A stretch of 40,000 nucleotides of DNA from Stramonita haemastoma (GCA_030674155.1 CM060320.1:19102369-19142368), one strand, 5' to 3'; shown: positions 20,795 to 34,230, counted from the stretch's first letter. Program-made: numbers and translations. Notes: generated from the letters alone by a model not told the origin.

Positions 20795-22534
20795 CACACA
20801 CACACACACACATACACCATTTCGTCAAGTCTACTTCACACTGGTTACTCATATTGCGCATTCCCTGGCTTAATTAACTTGCTTGTCTGCATATATTTTA
20901 TGTAAGTAGTTGCTTCCCTTCTTTTCCATGCTCCAAAAAAAGCTTGATTGTCCTTCATTCTCGAGTTTCCAAAACAATCTTTTCCTGAAAATACTGTATG
21001 TGGCTCATTATGAAATGTCACTGAAATCTCACATGATGAACTCCAATTATCATGCAGTGTGTGATTATATATGTGAATGAAGTTTTTTTGTTGTTGTTGT
21101 TTTCGTAGTTTGGACATAGTTTTTACAGTGTTAGTGACATGCATGTGTTAAAACATGCAATTACAAACAATTGTATCAACAAAATACACACTTGCATGCC
21201 TATATATATACAAACTGTTCATGAAAATGTCATGAAACATGCCTGTACTCTCTTGGCAAAGTTCACATGATGTATTTCGACACATACCCTGCAGGGTATC
21301 AGTGTCCAACACAGACACTTTGTGTTAAGGACTTCTCCACTGTCCTCAAGTGCTATGAAGCCACTTACATCTTACTGACATTCCCTTGCTCTCCAGGGGC
21401 CTAGGAGCCTTTCTCTTCACAAACAATGACCAGTCCATTGTTAAACAACATCACAAAGGATCAGGGTCTCAGATACAGCAGTGGTCAGGATGTCAGGGGA
21501 TATGTGTACTGTTTATGCTGACCAACTGTATCCCGAATTTCAAGCTCAAGGGAAGGGAAATAATCGGCCCAGACCAGTTTTTCGGCTTCTGGGAATCAAG
21601 GATTACTGTAGAGAAACTGGTACACCAGGCACTAGTCACAAAAGGGTCAACAGCCTGGGCACCAGAAACCCAGACAACAACGCACTCTGTCTGAATCACC
21701 ATGTGAACCTGGCAATCTCCACCAGAATGTAAGTACACACACACACACCGATGAGAAGTTCACACACATGTATGGCAGCCTGTTTGTGATCTACATTGCC
21801 ACACAGGCAGCCACACTCTAACTTCAGAGGAATAGTGATGACTGAGTCTGACCATAATGCAAATTTTCAATTTTTTTTTCCTGAGTTTTAAAAAAAAAAG
21901 AGAGAACAACTAATTCTATTTCCAAATTTTAGACAGCTGCTTTAGTTTGAATAATTAAGCCGATATTTAACACCCCTTCCCCTACTTCCTCCCAAAAGCC
22001 AGTAAAAATAAAGAGAAAAAAAACAACTAAACAAACAACTTGGTGTGAAGCAGTACTGTTCATTTAGCCACACATCTCTCCACTCTACGAATCCTGTTAT
22101 CTGGACACTCTCTGCCACCCCCTCTTTGAAATAGCCAAACACGACATGCTTTCAACAACTGCTCTAGAGGCTTGACTTCCTGTAAGAAAGCTACAATCTA
22201 CGCCATACACCTGAAGGTACAGGACACCGGACTGATGGTGATATTTGTGAAGATACACTGTGTAAAGTGTAAAGTGTGTGTGTGTGTGTGTGTGTCAAGT
22301 CAAGTCAAGTCAAGTCAAAAACACTTTAATCATCCCTGAAGGGCAATTACAATACTGACAGGCATATTGATACAAATCATAATCAAACACACGAAGGAGC
22401 TACATTTCTTATTTGTTCAAACATTATATAACTACAAATAAAATGTCACAAACACTCACACTCTACGCGCGCGCGCTTGCACACACGCAAACACACGCAT
22501 ACACACACCAATGTTTAGATACAAACAAGTTGTT

Positions 22535-22580
<46 letters not shown>

Positions 22581-22808
22581 TGTGTGTGTGTATGTGTTGC
22601 GTGCTGCGTTGTGGTGTGTGTGTTGTGTGTGTGTGTTGTGTGGTGTGTGTGTGTGTGTGTGGTGTGTGTGGATGTGTAGGTGTGGTGTGTGTAGGTATGT
22701 GTGTGTGTGTGTGTTGTGTGTGGTGTGGGTGTGTGGTGGTTGTTGTGTGTTGTGTGTGTGTGTGGTGTGTGTGTGTGTGTGTGTAGGAGTGTAGGGGGGT
22801 GTGTGTGT

Positions 22809-22894
<86 letters not shown>

Positions 22895-25800
22895 ATGTAT
22901 GCTTGTGTGCATGTGTGCATGTGTGTGTGTGCGTGCATGCGTGTGTGTGTGCGTGTGGTGAACACTTACGTCTGGCAAGTCCCCCCTTGATGTAGAGCTG
23001 GTGACGGTGACTGTACAAGGTTCCCTGGGAAATGGCCGTCAGGTCATCTTTGAATTCGTTTATCAGCTGCTGCAGCCTCTCGTCTGACACCCAGCCCAGA
23101 CACCTGCACACATCACCACAGGGATCCTCGTTACATCTACATTACCACTACCACCTGCACACATCACCACAGGCATCCTCATTACATCTACATTACCACT
23201 ACCACCTGCACACATCACCACAGGCATCCTCATTACATCTACATTACCACTACCACCTGCACACATCACCACAGGCATCCTCATAACATCTACATTACCA
23301 CTACCACCTGCACACATCACCACAGGCATCCTCATTACATCTACATTACCACTACCACCTGCACACATCACCACAGGCATCCTCATTACATCTACATTAC
23401 CACTACCACCTGCACACATCACCACAGGCATCCTCATAACATCTACATTACCACTACCACCTGCACACATCACCACAGGGATCCTCATTACATCTACATT
23501 ACCACTACCACCTGCACACATCACCGCAGGGATCCTCATTACATCTACATTACCACTACCACCTGCACACATCACCGCAGGGATCCTCATTACATCTACA
23601 TTACCACTACCACCTGCACACATCACCGCAGGGATCCTCATTACATCTACATTACCACTCCATCATCACTCTGAACAATGACTGCACTATATGTGACGCT
23701 CCGCCACGAAATGAGTCGCTTAGCACATTACCCAATTTTGCTCTAGGAGCCATTAAAGGCAGGTAGGGGTCAAGTTGTCAATTTTGAGATTTTGATTAAT
23801 TATTAAACTATATCCGTTTATCTACCTTATAATGAAATATCAAGGCATAATTTTTATCCCTTTTGCTTTTAAATGTGTTTTGAAAATACCCAAGCCCTCA
23901 TTCTGACAACGTGTTAGGAAAATAAACTTGTCCGTTTCTCATTTTGCCACTTTCTGTAGTCTATCACTTCAACTTGTAATAACTTTGCACAGAATTGTCC
24001 AATTTTCAATCTGTTTTTTGTATTTGATAGCCACTTTATTGTACATTAATAACATGTCAATAACTAAAAATTGACCTCATGTGCACTCCGTCTCATTATG
24101 TGGTGGAGCGTCACATATTGTTACCTTCACTGAAACCATGATTTTACTGTCACGTCAACGTACCGCTATCATAGTTTATACTGTTGTTACTTCATCGTCA
24201 ATACATCGACACATCACAACATCATTATCATTCATTATCACACTCACATGATTTATCATCACCATCTAAGTGTCACATCAATATATCATTATATTGGTAT
24301 TAATATGTCTAGCTATAATCATCATCTCATTGTTAAATCACTAAATTATAAAATTATAATATTTCAAATAAAACATTATCAAGTTGACATGGTGCTACTT
24401 TATCAACTGCATTTTAAAGAATACAATCACACTGAAAAACCACTTTTTTGTAAATAACACTTTCAATGACATTATCTACAATGAAAAATTACTATCATAT
24501 AATGAAACAGACAACTGTCACATAGATTGATATCGCATTGAGTGATACTAGTACTATATCAAAATTGATATTGCACTGAGCTAGTACTATATCACAAATA
24601 TTAACTAATATATTATCATTTATACCTTTTCGATTAACAGAAACCTGTTATCATTCAATGCACCCCTTTAGAAAAGAAAAGAAAAACTGAATCGTTCTAA
24701 ACTATAAGATATCAATATTTTATTTTACAGGTGGGAGGAAGAATGGTTAAGACATTTGCCTGCCAACAAGTAAACCATGAAGTTCTGGCTTCAATTCCCA
24801 TCCTCACCCTTTCTTCTCAGTTTGACAAAAAAATCGAACTGAATGTCAAAGTCATTTGGATGAGACTATAAACTGAGACCCCATGTGCGAACGCACGCAG
24901 AACATCTCACATACAAGTTAAAAACCTGTTCCACCTTTCAGAAGAGAAGGCTATTGTGTGCTGGTAGGAGCAGATGATAACATTTTTTTTTTTAAAAAAC
25001 CAGCACAGTGACACATATATTCCCAGCACATCTCCCCCAAACACTCACCTGACAGATGTATCAGCGTCCACATCCTCAGACTGGTGGCTTTCGGCAAAAC
25101 TGCTCTGTGGAGATCTCTTCCCTAAAACTTTTCTGCACCTTTTTTTAAGAACAGGATCCCCGTTGTTCTCTGGAGACGATGGCAGATGTCGTTTGACCCT
25201 TTTCCTGCTGCAGTTTTTGACCGATGGCTGCTCAGGTGTGGGTGAAAGATTGTGTGATGAACGGTACACATCCACAACGCCCCTCCCTGACTTGCTCTGC
25301 GTCCTGGCTAAGTTCTCATCACACAGCGTCTTGCTGCTGCTAGCACAGGACGGCAAGGATTCACTACACCATGCTTCATCCAGATTGGGCAGCCAGTCCT
25401 CTGACTGGCTCTCCACCCATCCACTGCAGGCTGCCTCTGGAATCTGCGATGAGTGCTGGTGACTGTGTTTTCTGGTGGCTGTGCTCTCTGGGCTGTTGGG
25501 CCATGTCTGTGGGGTTCCCGATGCCTTGGGCGTGTTGGGGCTGCCTGGCTGGATGTCTGCCATCCTGGGGGAAGTGGGAGTTCCAGGCAGAGTCCTGGAT
25601 GACTTTGGAGTGCTGGCACTCCTCAATATGCTGACTGAGGCCTGTGGACTGCCATACACCCTGCCGGACGTCTTGCCAACACAGGCCATGGCTGTTTTTG
25701 ACGAGAGTCTTGGGCTGTTCTTCAGTTTGGACAGGGTGGAGGGAGGACGCCTGGCATGCTTGCTGGCTGAAGACCCAGGGGAAGGCCCTGAACTGCTGTC

Positions 25801-28800
25801 AGTCACACTGGAAGTGTCTGAATCAGACCTGCCCTCTGTCTGTGGAGAAACTACCGCTTTCCCACACGCCAAGGGAGACAAGGATGGTAGCCAGTCTTCA
25901 CAGTGACCTTTCCTCTGTTTTGAGGTCGCTGTATGTTTAAAATCCTTTCTCTTGGGTAAAGTGGCAGAGGTGGAGGTTGGGAACAAAGATCGCTGCAGTG
26001 ACAGAGTGTCTGGTCTGCTAACTGCACCTTTCTGTAATCCTAATTTCCTGGACTTTTTAAAGTTAGGTGGTGCACCAGCCACTTTTGTACTGACACTGCC
26101 AGTAGGAGTCTTCACATCACAAGACAATGAAGAACTCCGTTTTTCAGTCTTTCTGTCACACTGGATTTCGCCTTTTTCATTTCGCTTTTCTTGTGACCCG
26201 ATTCTATCATCAAGACAGGGTTTTTTGTGCGTTTGCTTGAAACTCTCCTCACTTTTGGGTGTCTTTGCCTGATGAGAGCGAACACCCCCACTGGGAGAAG
26301 AGAAACACTTCTTCTTTGAGGGCACTTCAGGGGAGGAGAAACCAAAATCAATGTCCACCAACTGAAAGGAGCGTTTCTGTGGTGCTTTAGAATGGGGATC
26401 ACTCTTATGTTTGGGTGGTTTGGAATGGTCAGGTTTCTTACACGCTGATTCTCTGGAATCATCAGACTTGTCAGATCCGGATCCAGAAGAGGTTCTGAAC
26501 TGATTCCCTTTGCTTCTCTGATCATCAGGTGACTTCGCTTTCTTGTCGCCCATCCCAGTTCTGCCCAAGTTCTTCCCAGCTCCATGTGTTGAAGAGGAGG
26601 TGGTGGTGGTCTTCACACTGCAGCTGGGTGACCTGTTCGCTCTGGACAGCGACAGTTTGTGACCTTGAGCCACAGAGTGAGGCATGACCTTGGGGCGAGG
26701 TTCAGTGATGTCGGGAAGCTCCCACTCACCCAGACAGCTGTCATCGGAGCTGAGGTCCCCATGTGACTTTGACCCCTTTTTTGTGGCTGGGGTCATGGGC
26801 TGTTCCCTGTTACACACCTCTGCCCTCTTGTCCTGTGAATCTGACACCAGTGTCTGGTGTCTGTCTGTTGGTGGTGGTGGCCTCTGTCCCTCTGGTGTGG
26901 CTGGTGGTGTGTGTGTGTGTGGTGGGGAGTGTCTGTTGATGGGGTACTGTTCTCTTTCACCTGATGCTTCTCCCTTCCATGGCTTTGAGTTTGACGAGTT
27001 TGACCTCCCCTGTCTGTCAGATTTCTCTCTTGCGCTGGAGCACCCACCATCTTTTCCAAGTCTCTCCCTCCCTTCTTTCTCGGCTGTTCTTTTCTCCTCC
27101 CTCTTTTCTTTCTCTGCTGTTCTTTTCTCCTCCCTCTTTTCTTTATCTGCTGTTCTTTTCTCCTCCCTCTTTTCTTTATCTGCTGTTCCTTTCTCCTCCC
27201 TCTTTTCTTTCTCTGCTGTTCCTTTTTCCTCCCTCTTTTCTTTCTCTGCTTTTCTTTTCTCCTCCCTCTTTTCTTTTTCTGCTGTTCTTTTCTCCTCCCT
27301 CTCTCCTATTTTTGCTGTTCCATTCTCCTTTCTGTTCTCTTTCTCTACTGTTCCATTCTCCTCCTTCTCTTCTTTCACTACTGTTCTTTTCTCCTCCCTC
27401 TTTTCTTTCTCTCTTTTTCTATTTTTCTCCCTCCTTTCTTTTTCGGCTTTTCTGATCTTTTCCTTTCTTTCTTTCTCAGCTGTTGTGACCTTATGCCTCC
27501 ACTCCTTCTCCGCTGGTCTGTTCTCCTCCATCCTTTCTTTCTTGGCTGTTCTGTGTTTCTCCCTCCTTTCACTTTCTCTGAAGCAACCTGCCTTTCTGTG
27601 TGCTGCCTTGCTTTCACCACTGCTGTTGACTGTTCTGTGTTCCTCCCTCTTTTCTGTGGGGGGCTGTTGGCGTCTGTTCTGCGTTCCTCTCTCTTTTCTG
27701 TGGAGCTGCTGGCTGTTCTGTGTTCCTCCCTCTTTCTGGGGGCTGTAGCTGTTCTGTGTTCCTCCCTCATTTCTGAGGGGCTGTCAGCTGTTCTGTGTTC
27801 CTCCCTCTTTTCTGTGGGGCTGTCGGCAGTTCTGTGTTCCTCCCTCATTTCTGAGGGGCTGTTGGTGTTTGTGTTCCTTCCTCATTTCTGGGGGCTGTCT
27901 GCAGTTCTGTGTTCCTCCCTCTTTTCTATGGGGCTGTCAGCTGTTCTGTGTTCCTCCCTCTTTTCTGTGGGGCTGTCAGCTGTTCTGTGCCCCTCCCTCT
28001 CTTCTGTGGGGCTGTCGGCTGTTCTATGTTCCTCCCTCTCTTCTGTGGGGCTGTCGGCTGTTCTATGTTCCTCCTTCTTTTCTGTGGAGCTGCCTGCTGT
28101 TCTGTGATCCTTCTTCTGTTCTCTGGCACTGTCTACTGTTCTGGGCCTCTCCTCCTTGTCTCTGAACACTTTGATGATGTCTGTTCTTCCTGTCTGACTC
28201 TGCAGCTATCAGATGTTCCAAGTTCCTCCCTCCCATCTCCAGATTTGTCGTCTGCTTGGTCTTTCTCCTCTCCTTCTCTGTCAGTCTGTCTTTTCAGCTT
28301 TGACAATGCCGGTTGTTTGTTATTCTTTTTCCGTCCTGTGAAACAAAGAGTACAAGTTTGAATTAAAATAAAGTTCTTAATAAATTATTTCCTTGAATAC
28401 CAATACACTTGGTACATTTCTCTGTTGTGTGTGTGTGGTGTGTGTGTGTGTGTGTGTGCGTGCGTGCGTGTGTGTGTGGTGTGTGTGCATGCGCATGTGT
28501 GTGTGTGTGTTGTGTATGTGTATGTGTGTGTGAGTGTGTGCAAACTGGATGAGCTCTTGTTGCTGAATTACTGTGTGCTTACCATTTTCCCCTAACCCTT
28601 TTGTAGTCACCTACCCCCTTTCTAATACATCAATTAAAAACACTGGAGCTGAACCAGTTTAATTGTCTGAGCCACAATAAGACAAACACACTATGAATAA
28701 TGACCTTCATCTTACCACATCCAGAAAAGTCACAGAAAATGTCTCAGCCACAATAACTAAATAAGACAGACATGCTATGATTTCCATTTTACCAAAACAC

Positions 28801-29967
28801 AAAAAACACAAAACAGCAGACACATTTTTCATGACACAGGTGTGCACCTCAGGCTTTAAAATCCATCAACCGAGTGAACTGATCACACTGCCAATAAAAC
28901 ACTTTCTAGCAGAACCTTGATGTCACTCTTACCAACAGCCAGTCTGGAGATGAACTCCACCACACAACATCTTCAAAATGTTTTACTTATCATACATGTT
29001 TGTATGTTGTATCATATCAATGAGATCTTTGCGATAAGACAAAAACCACACATATTTCTGACCAAAATGTGTCTACGAAAATACTCACTGGTGATGAACA
29101 GCAAAGCGTGCACCACAGGTAGTGTGCACAACCTCTACACAGGATCTAGAAGATGTTACTGTGGTGGTGGTGGTTGATGTGGTGGTGAAGGTGGAGGTGG
29201 TGGTGGAGGTGGGGGCAGTGTGGAGGGTGGAGTGGGTGGAGGGCTGAGGCTGGAAATAACTGCTGATGTCTGTGTGCTCCATGTCCTCTCTCTTCTGAAG
29301 AAGCTGAGGGCAAAAACATAATGATGATAAATAATAACATTATTTCTTTAGCGGTTTTCATTCAGATCAACAACGCTCAAAGCACACTCCATAGCTACAA
29401 TTGTAAAAGCAACAACAACCAAAATTGCTTTTACATTCATCGCCTTGCAATACCCCTTCCATCGCGCAACATTCACGTACACCAAGCAGCAAAAGGCATA
29501 AACACTAAAATGACAATCAGATTTCGTCATCTATCACTCACTAAAAACTGGCATCCCCCCAACCCCCTGTTACCTGCCATGACCACTCACACATGGCCAG
29601 TTCACCCTTGTCCAGATGTACAACACACTGGAGAAATCATGAACATGAACTACAGAAGTGAGTCAATCAAATGGGTACATGTAAAATGAAGTTCTACAAA
29701 ACTGAGAAGGTCAGACAGACCTGCACATGTTTTTCTGGATGAACATGACATTCACCAAACTTTCCCCATCCCAAATCACAAAATGCTGCATCAGTAATCC
29801 TGAACTCTTTATCTTTTTTTTTTAACCTCCTAATCCTGATGCAATCCTCCTTGATCCCCTACATGCTAAGTGATAGGCAACTTCGATGAACAGTTTAAAA
29901 ACTGAATGAACAGCAATGAATCTGCCTGTCATTTACTTTATACAGAGACAGAAATCCACACACACAC

Positions 29968-30044
<77 letters not shown>

Positions 30045-31100
30045 TACAAAGAAACAAAACAGGCCAGGACAGAGGGGGAGGGTACCTTTCCAAAAGCAGT
30101 GGAGACAGACTGTGTCAAGCCCTGTAGTCGTGGACACACATAGCCAACCAGTTTGATGCTCTGGATGCTCCAGCTCCTGTAGTCTGCCAACCAAATTTCA
30201 CAATGATAAAATTACTATAATGATAATCAAAATATCCCCAAGGTCGGAATACAGTTACCTTGAGGGTAGACAAACGGTCAAATACACAAAATCTCCCCAT
30301 TGGTAAACCTCAGAGTTCTAGCCAAGGAATGAAAAAGGAAGGGACATTATGGTCATTAAGACACCTGAAAAAAACCCCAAAGAATGCGTCTTGGACAAGA
30401 TGAAAAGGTTTGCAAAGCTTATTCTTTAACAAGTCAAGCCTAGCAGCCAGAAAACTGCGTTCGCAATTTCACCCGGGTTAGATTCCTGTTCGAGGGGATT
30501 TTTCCCCTGGAGTTAACATCAGTGCTGACACCACACTCCCCAAAAGTCCTACGGATGAGACTATAAACCGAGCCCCTGTGTGCGAAAGCACGCAGAATAT
30601 CTTGCACACACGTTAAATCGTGTTCTGCTTTTTGTAAGAGTAGGCCATTGTGTGCCAGTGGGAAGAGATGACAAGGTTGACAAAACTACATACACACAGG
30701 AACTGGATATAAAAAAAAGCACACGAGTGCTTACTCCATTATCCTCGCTATAAAAGAATAAACAGATAAACAAATAGATAAATCTATCTATCCTGACACT
30801 AACCTGTGCTGCAGGAAGACTTGCTCAGCAGGCTCTGGTGCTCTGTCTTTTGCTTGAGGGTTACTCCCAACCGTACTGTTGGTCCTGAAAACATCAGTTA
30901 TGTCAGCACATGCAGTACTATACAAGATTTAAATTGATTATCTTTACTTTTGTTGGAAATTCACCGTTAATATCCAATTCAAACTGTACTTGTGTGTGTG
31001 GTAGAAAGTGTGGTGTAGTGTGCTGTAGTGGGGTTTGGTGAGGTATGGAGCGTTGTAGTGCTGATACTGTGTTCAGTCATGTGTGGTGTCATGTCATGGT

Positions 31101-31135
<35 letters not shown>

Positions 31136-31606
31136 CGTGAATGCAGGCATGCATGTGTGCGAGTGTATGTGTGTGTGTGAGAGAGAGGGAGAGAGAGAGA
31201 AACTGAAAGTCAGTGTCTTTTTTTTCCTTTCTAGATTAGTAGATGATTCACTGTATACACTTTTTTATATTAAGCCATCCATCTACAGAATTTTTATTCA
31301 TATTCAAAATGATCAAACAGAAAGTCCAAGATCTATGCAAAATAGCTGAAAGTGTTTACTCTTAATTATGTACATAACATAAAATGTCCATCCTGGCCAT
31401 GTAATATGCTGTGTATTGTATGTGCATGCATTTTTTCCTTATTTTTTGTGCTAGTCAAATTTTTCACATTCATATGTAACCTATTTAAATTGATTTGATT
31501 GTACAGCGCGGTGAGCCCATGTTTTTGGGAATTCGCGCTATGTAAGCATCCATTTTATTATTATTTATTATTATTACTATTATCCTATGCACACTTAAAC
31601 ACACAC

Positions 31607-31671
<65 letters not shown>

Positions 31672-31737
31672 CACACACAGTAACACACACAGAGTGACAC
31701 ACACACACACACACACACAGAGTGACACACAGAGTGA

Positions 31738-31815
<78 letters not shown>

Positions 31816-34193
31816 ACCTCACCAAAAAAACAAAACAAACAACCCAACAAGACAAATGCCCTCATTTATTTTAAATCATCATGACTGGAATGATCCACCT
31901 GAGAAGTTCTCACTTGTGGACAGGTGTTTCACCCCCTGACCTCAACCACTGGATCTCTCAGGGCCAATGTTTTCTTATTCTTTTTTTTTCTTTTTTTTTA
32001 TATCGAGGATAATGGGATAAGCACTCATGTGCTCTATTTCATCCAGTCCCCGTGTGTATGCAGTTTTGTAAATATTGTCATCTGTTCCCACTGGCGCACA
32101 ATGGCCTACTCTTACAAAAAGCGGAACAGGATTTAATGTGTGCGCAAGATGTTGTGCGTGCGTTCGCACACGGGGCCTCAGTTTACAGTCTCATCCGAAA
32201 GACTTTTGGGGAGAGTGGAGTCAGCACTGATGTTAACTGTTTCCGTTAAGAAATATCAGACAATGAAGAACTGAAATCCATACATGTATGTTTACATGTA
32301 CACCAGAGAGAATAAGGAAGAGACTTAGAGAGGAAGGCAAAGAAGAGTATTTCTCCACTGTTGAGGTCACCAGGAAGTCACCCAAAACTTTTCATAACAC
32401 TTAAATAAAACATGTTTGAATCATGTATCCTCACTCAATAATTCTATATAATATCAAGAAAACAGTGCAAGCAGCTACAAGACCCAAAACAGAAAATTAT
32501 GTTTACGAGAGATAAATTTCAGGCAAAAATGGTATAAAAATGGCAACAAAAAACTGGATTGCTTATCCCTGATCGCTTCTAAAGTTCACTACTGTAAAGA
32601 TCGTAACACCTAGTTGAAAATTCATTTTAAAAAATAAAGATTAAGGATGCATTGAAATAAAAAACTGATGTTTTAAATAGTTAAGTTTTCTCAACACACA
32701 ACAATCGTCAATTTAATGTTACAGATGGTGCTACTTTTATAAATTACAGACACTATGGTGTCACAGTAAAATGCTGTCACATTTTTGGAACATGTTAACT
32801 TCATTCGCATGATATTTTGAAATTTTTTTTTTATGAACCACTAGCTGCTGTTTGGTCATGTCTGCAAAACCTTAATTAATCATTTGACTTTTTCCAAATT
32901 AACCAAATAACTTAAGCTTTTATCACAACATTTAGAAATCGTGCCATTTTCCTGTTTCTAGTGGCAACAGTGGATAAATACTCAGAAGGAAAGACAAGCA
33001 ATTGTTTCCCTTCAGACAGGAGATGTGTGACAAGTGAAAAACTGAAATCCAGAAACGAGACTGAAGACAGGAAAGAGGAATCTCGACAGGAGGAACTTTA
33101 AACAAAGATGGTTAAGTTTAAAATGAATCACTGAAAGACTAACCCAGGAGGCAGGTCTGTGTCAGCTTCTTCACCTCCTTGTCTTTCAACAGGCTACTGC
33201 CCCATGTCTGACAGCTGGCTATTACTGTCTGTAAGATCCCTTCCACCTCCTGCCATAGGATACCACAACACATTGATCTAGATAGTAGATGATCAATGAC
33301 AATTTAATTTCATGGTGGTGGTGGTGGTGGTGATGGTTTGATTTGATTTGATTTATTCTCATATATCGAGGATTTGATTTATTCTTTTATATCAAGGATA
33401 ATGGAATAAGCACTCTTGTGCTTTTTTTCATCCTGTCCCCGTGTGTATGCAGTTTTTGAAAATGTCATCTGTTCCCACCGGCACACGATGGCCTACTCTT
33501 ACAAAAAGCGGAACAGGATTTAACGTGTGCACAAGGTGTTCTGCGTGCGTTCGCACACAGGGCCTCGGTTTAAAGTCTCAACCAAAGGACTTTAGGGAGA
33601 TTGGAGTCAGCACTGATGTTAACTCCAGGAGAAAAATCTCCTCCACTGGACTCAAACCCGGGCCGTCAAATTGCCAGCGCAATGTTCTGACCACTGGGCT
33701 ATCCGTCCCCACATGGTGGTGGTGGTGGGTGGTGGTGGTGGTGGTGGTGGTGGTGGTGGTGGTGGTGGTGGTAGTGGTGTGATGATGATGATGATGATAT
33801 GATGATATGATGATGATAATAGTAATAATAAATAAAGGTAACGGTTAAGCCATAACCTATGTGGTCGCAGAGTCCTGAGCAAGATGTCAGAGACCTCAGC
33901 TTCTCTAGGGACCAGCATACTGAGGGTGGCGCCCGTCTCCTCTCCCTCGCTGCTTTACCTTCCCTCACTCTAAAGAGGGCGGGTATCCATTTACAGCTGG
34001 GTGAACTGGGGGGACTATACTGAAACCAGTGTGTGCAGTCACCCATCCACTTGGTACCCACGCTCAATCCTGCTTAACCTTAGCTTGGGGAAAGTGAGCG
34101 GTCTGACCACTGAGCTATTCAATCCCAATAATAATAATAATCGTCATCATAATAATAATCATAATATTAATAATGATCATAATCATATGATGA

Positions 34194-34230
<37 letters not shown>

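Noticed and set aside
21386..21732. Open plus-strand stretch of about 100 codons, and its antisense
   Set aside because: No recognised motif, no convincing splice sites, and both strands are about equally open. It lies in the intron between exons 9 and 10.
23063..23641. 192-codon minus-strand frame of 17-residue repeats
   Set aside because: It is the 51-bp intronic minisatellite read through. It is out of frame with exon 9, and the donor and acceptor of the flanking exons are good.
18085..23662. CRISPR-like regular arrays at 18.1 kb and 23.1 kb
   Set aside because: Units are contiguous near-identical repeats with no unique spacers, and the context is a eukaryotic genome.
26684..27748. 354-codon plus-strand open frame rich in Leu, Phe and Ser
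   Set aside because: It is the antisense of the coding minisatellites of exon 8. The hydrophobic composition follows from reversing Glu/Lys/Arg codons, and the minus-strand frame has splice signals while this one does not.
34036..34090. 5S rRNA gene
   Set aside because: Only the internal-promoter-like part matches loosely. It is embedded in SINE family B, and the rest of a 5S gene is absent.
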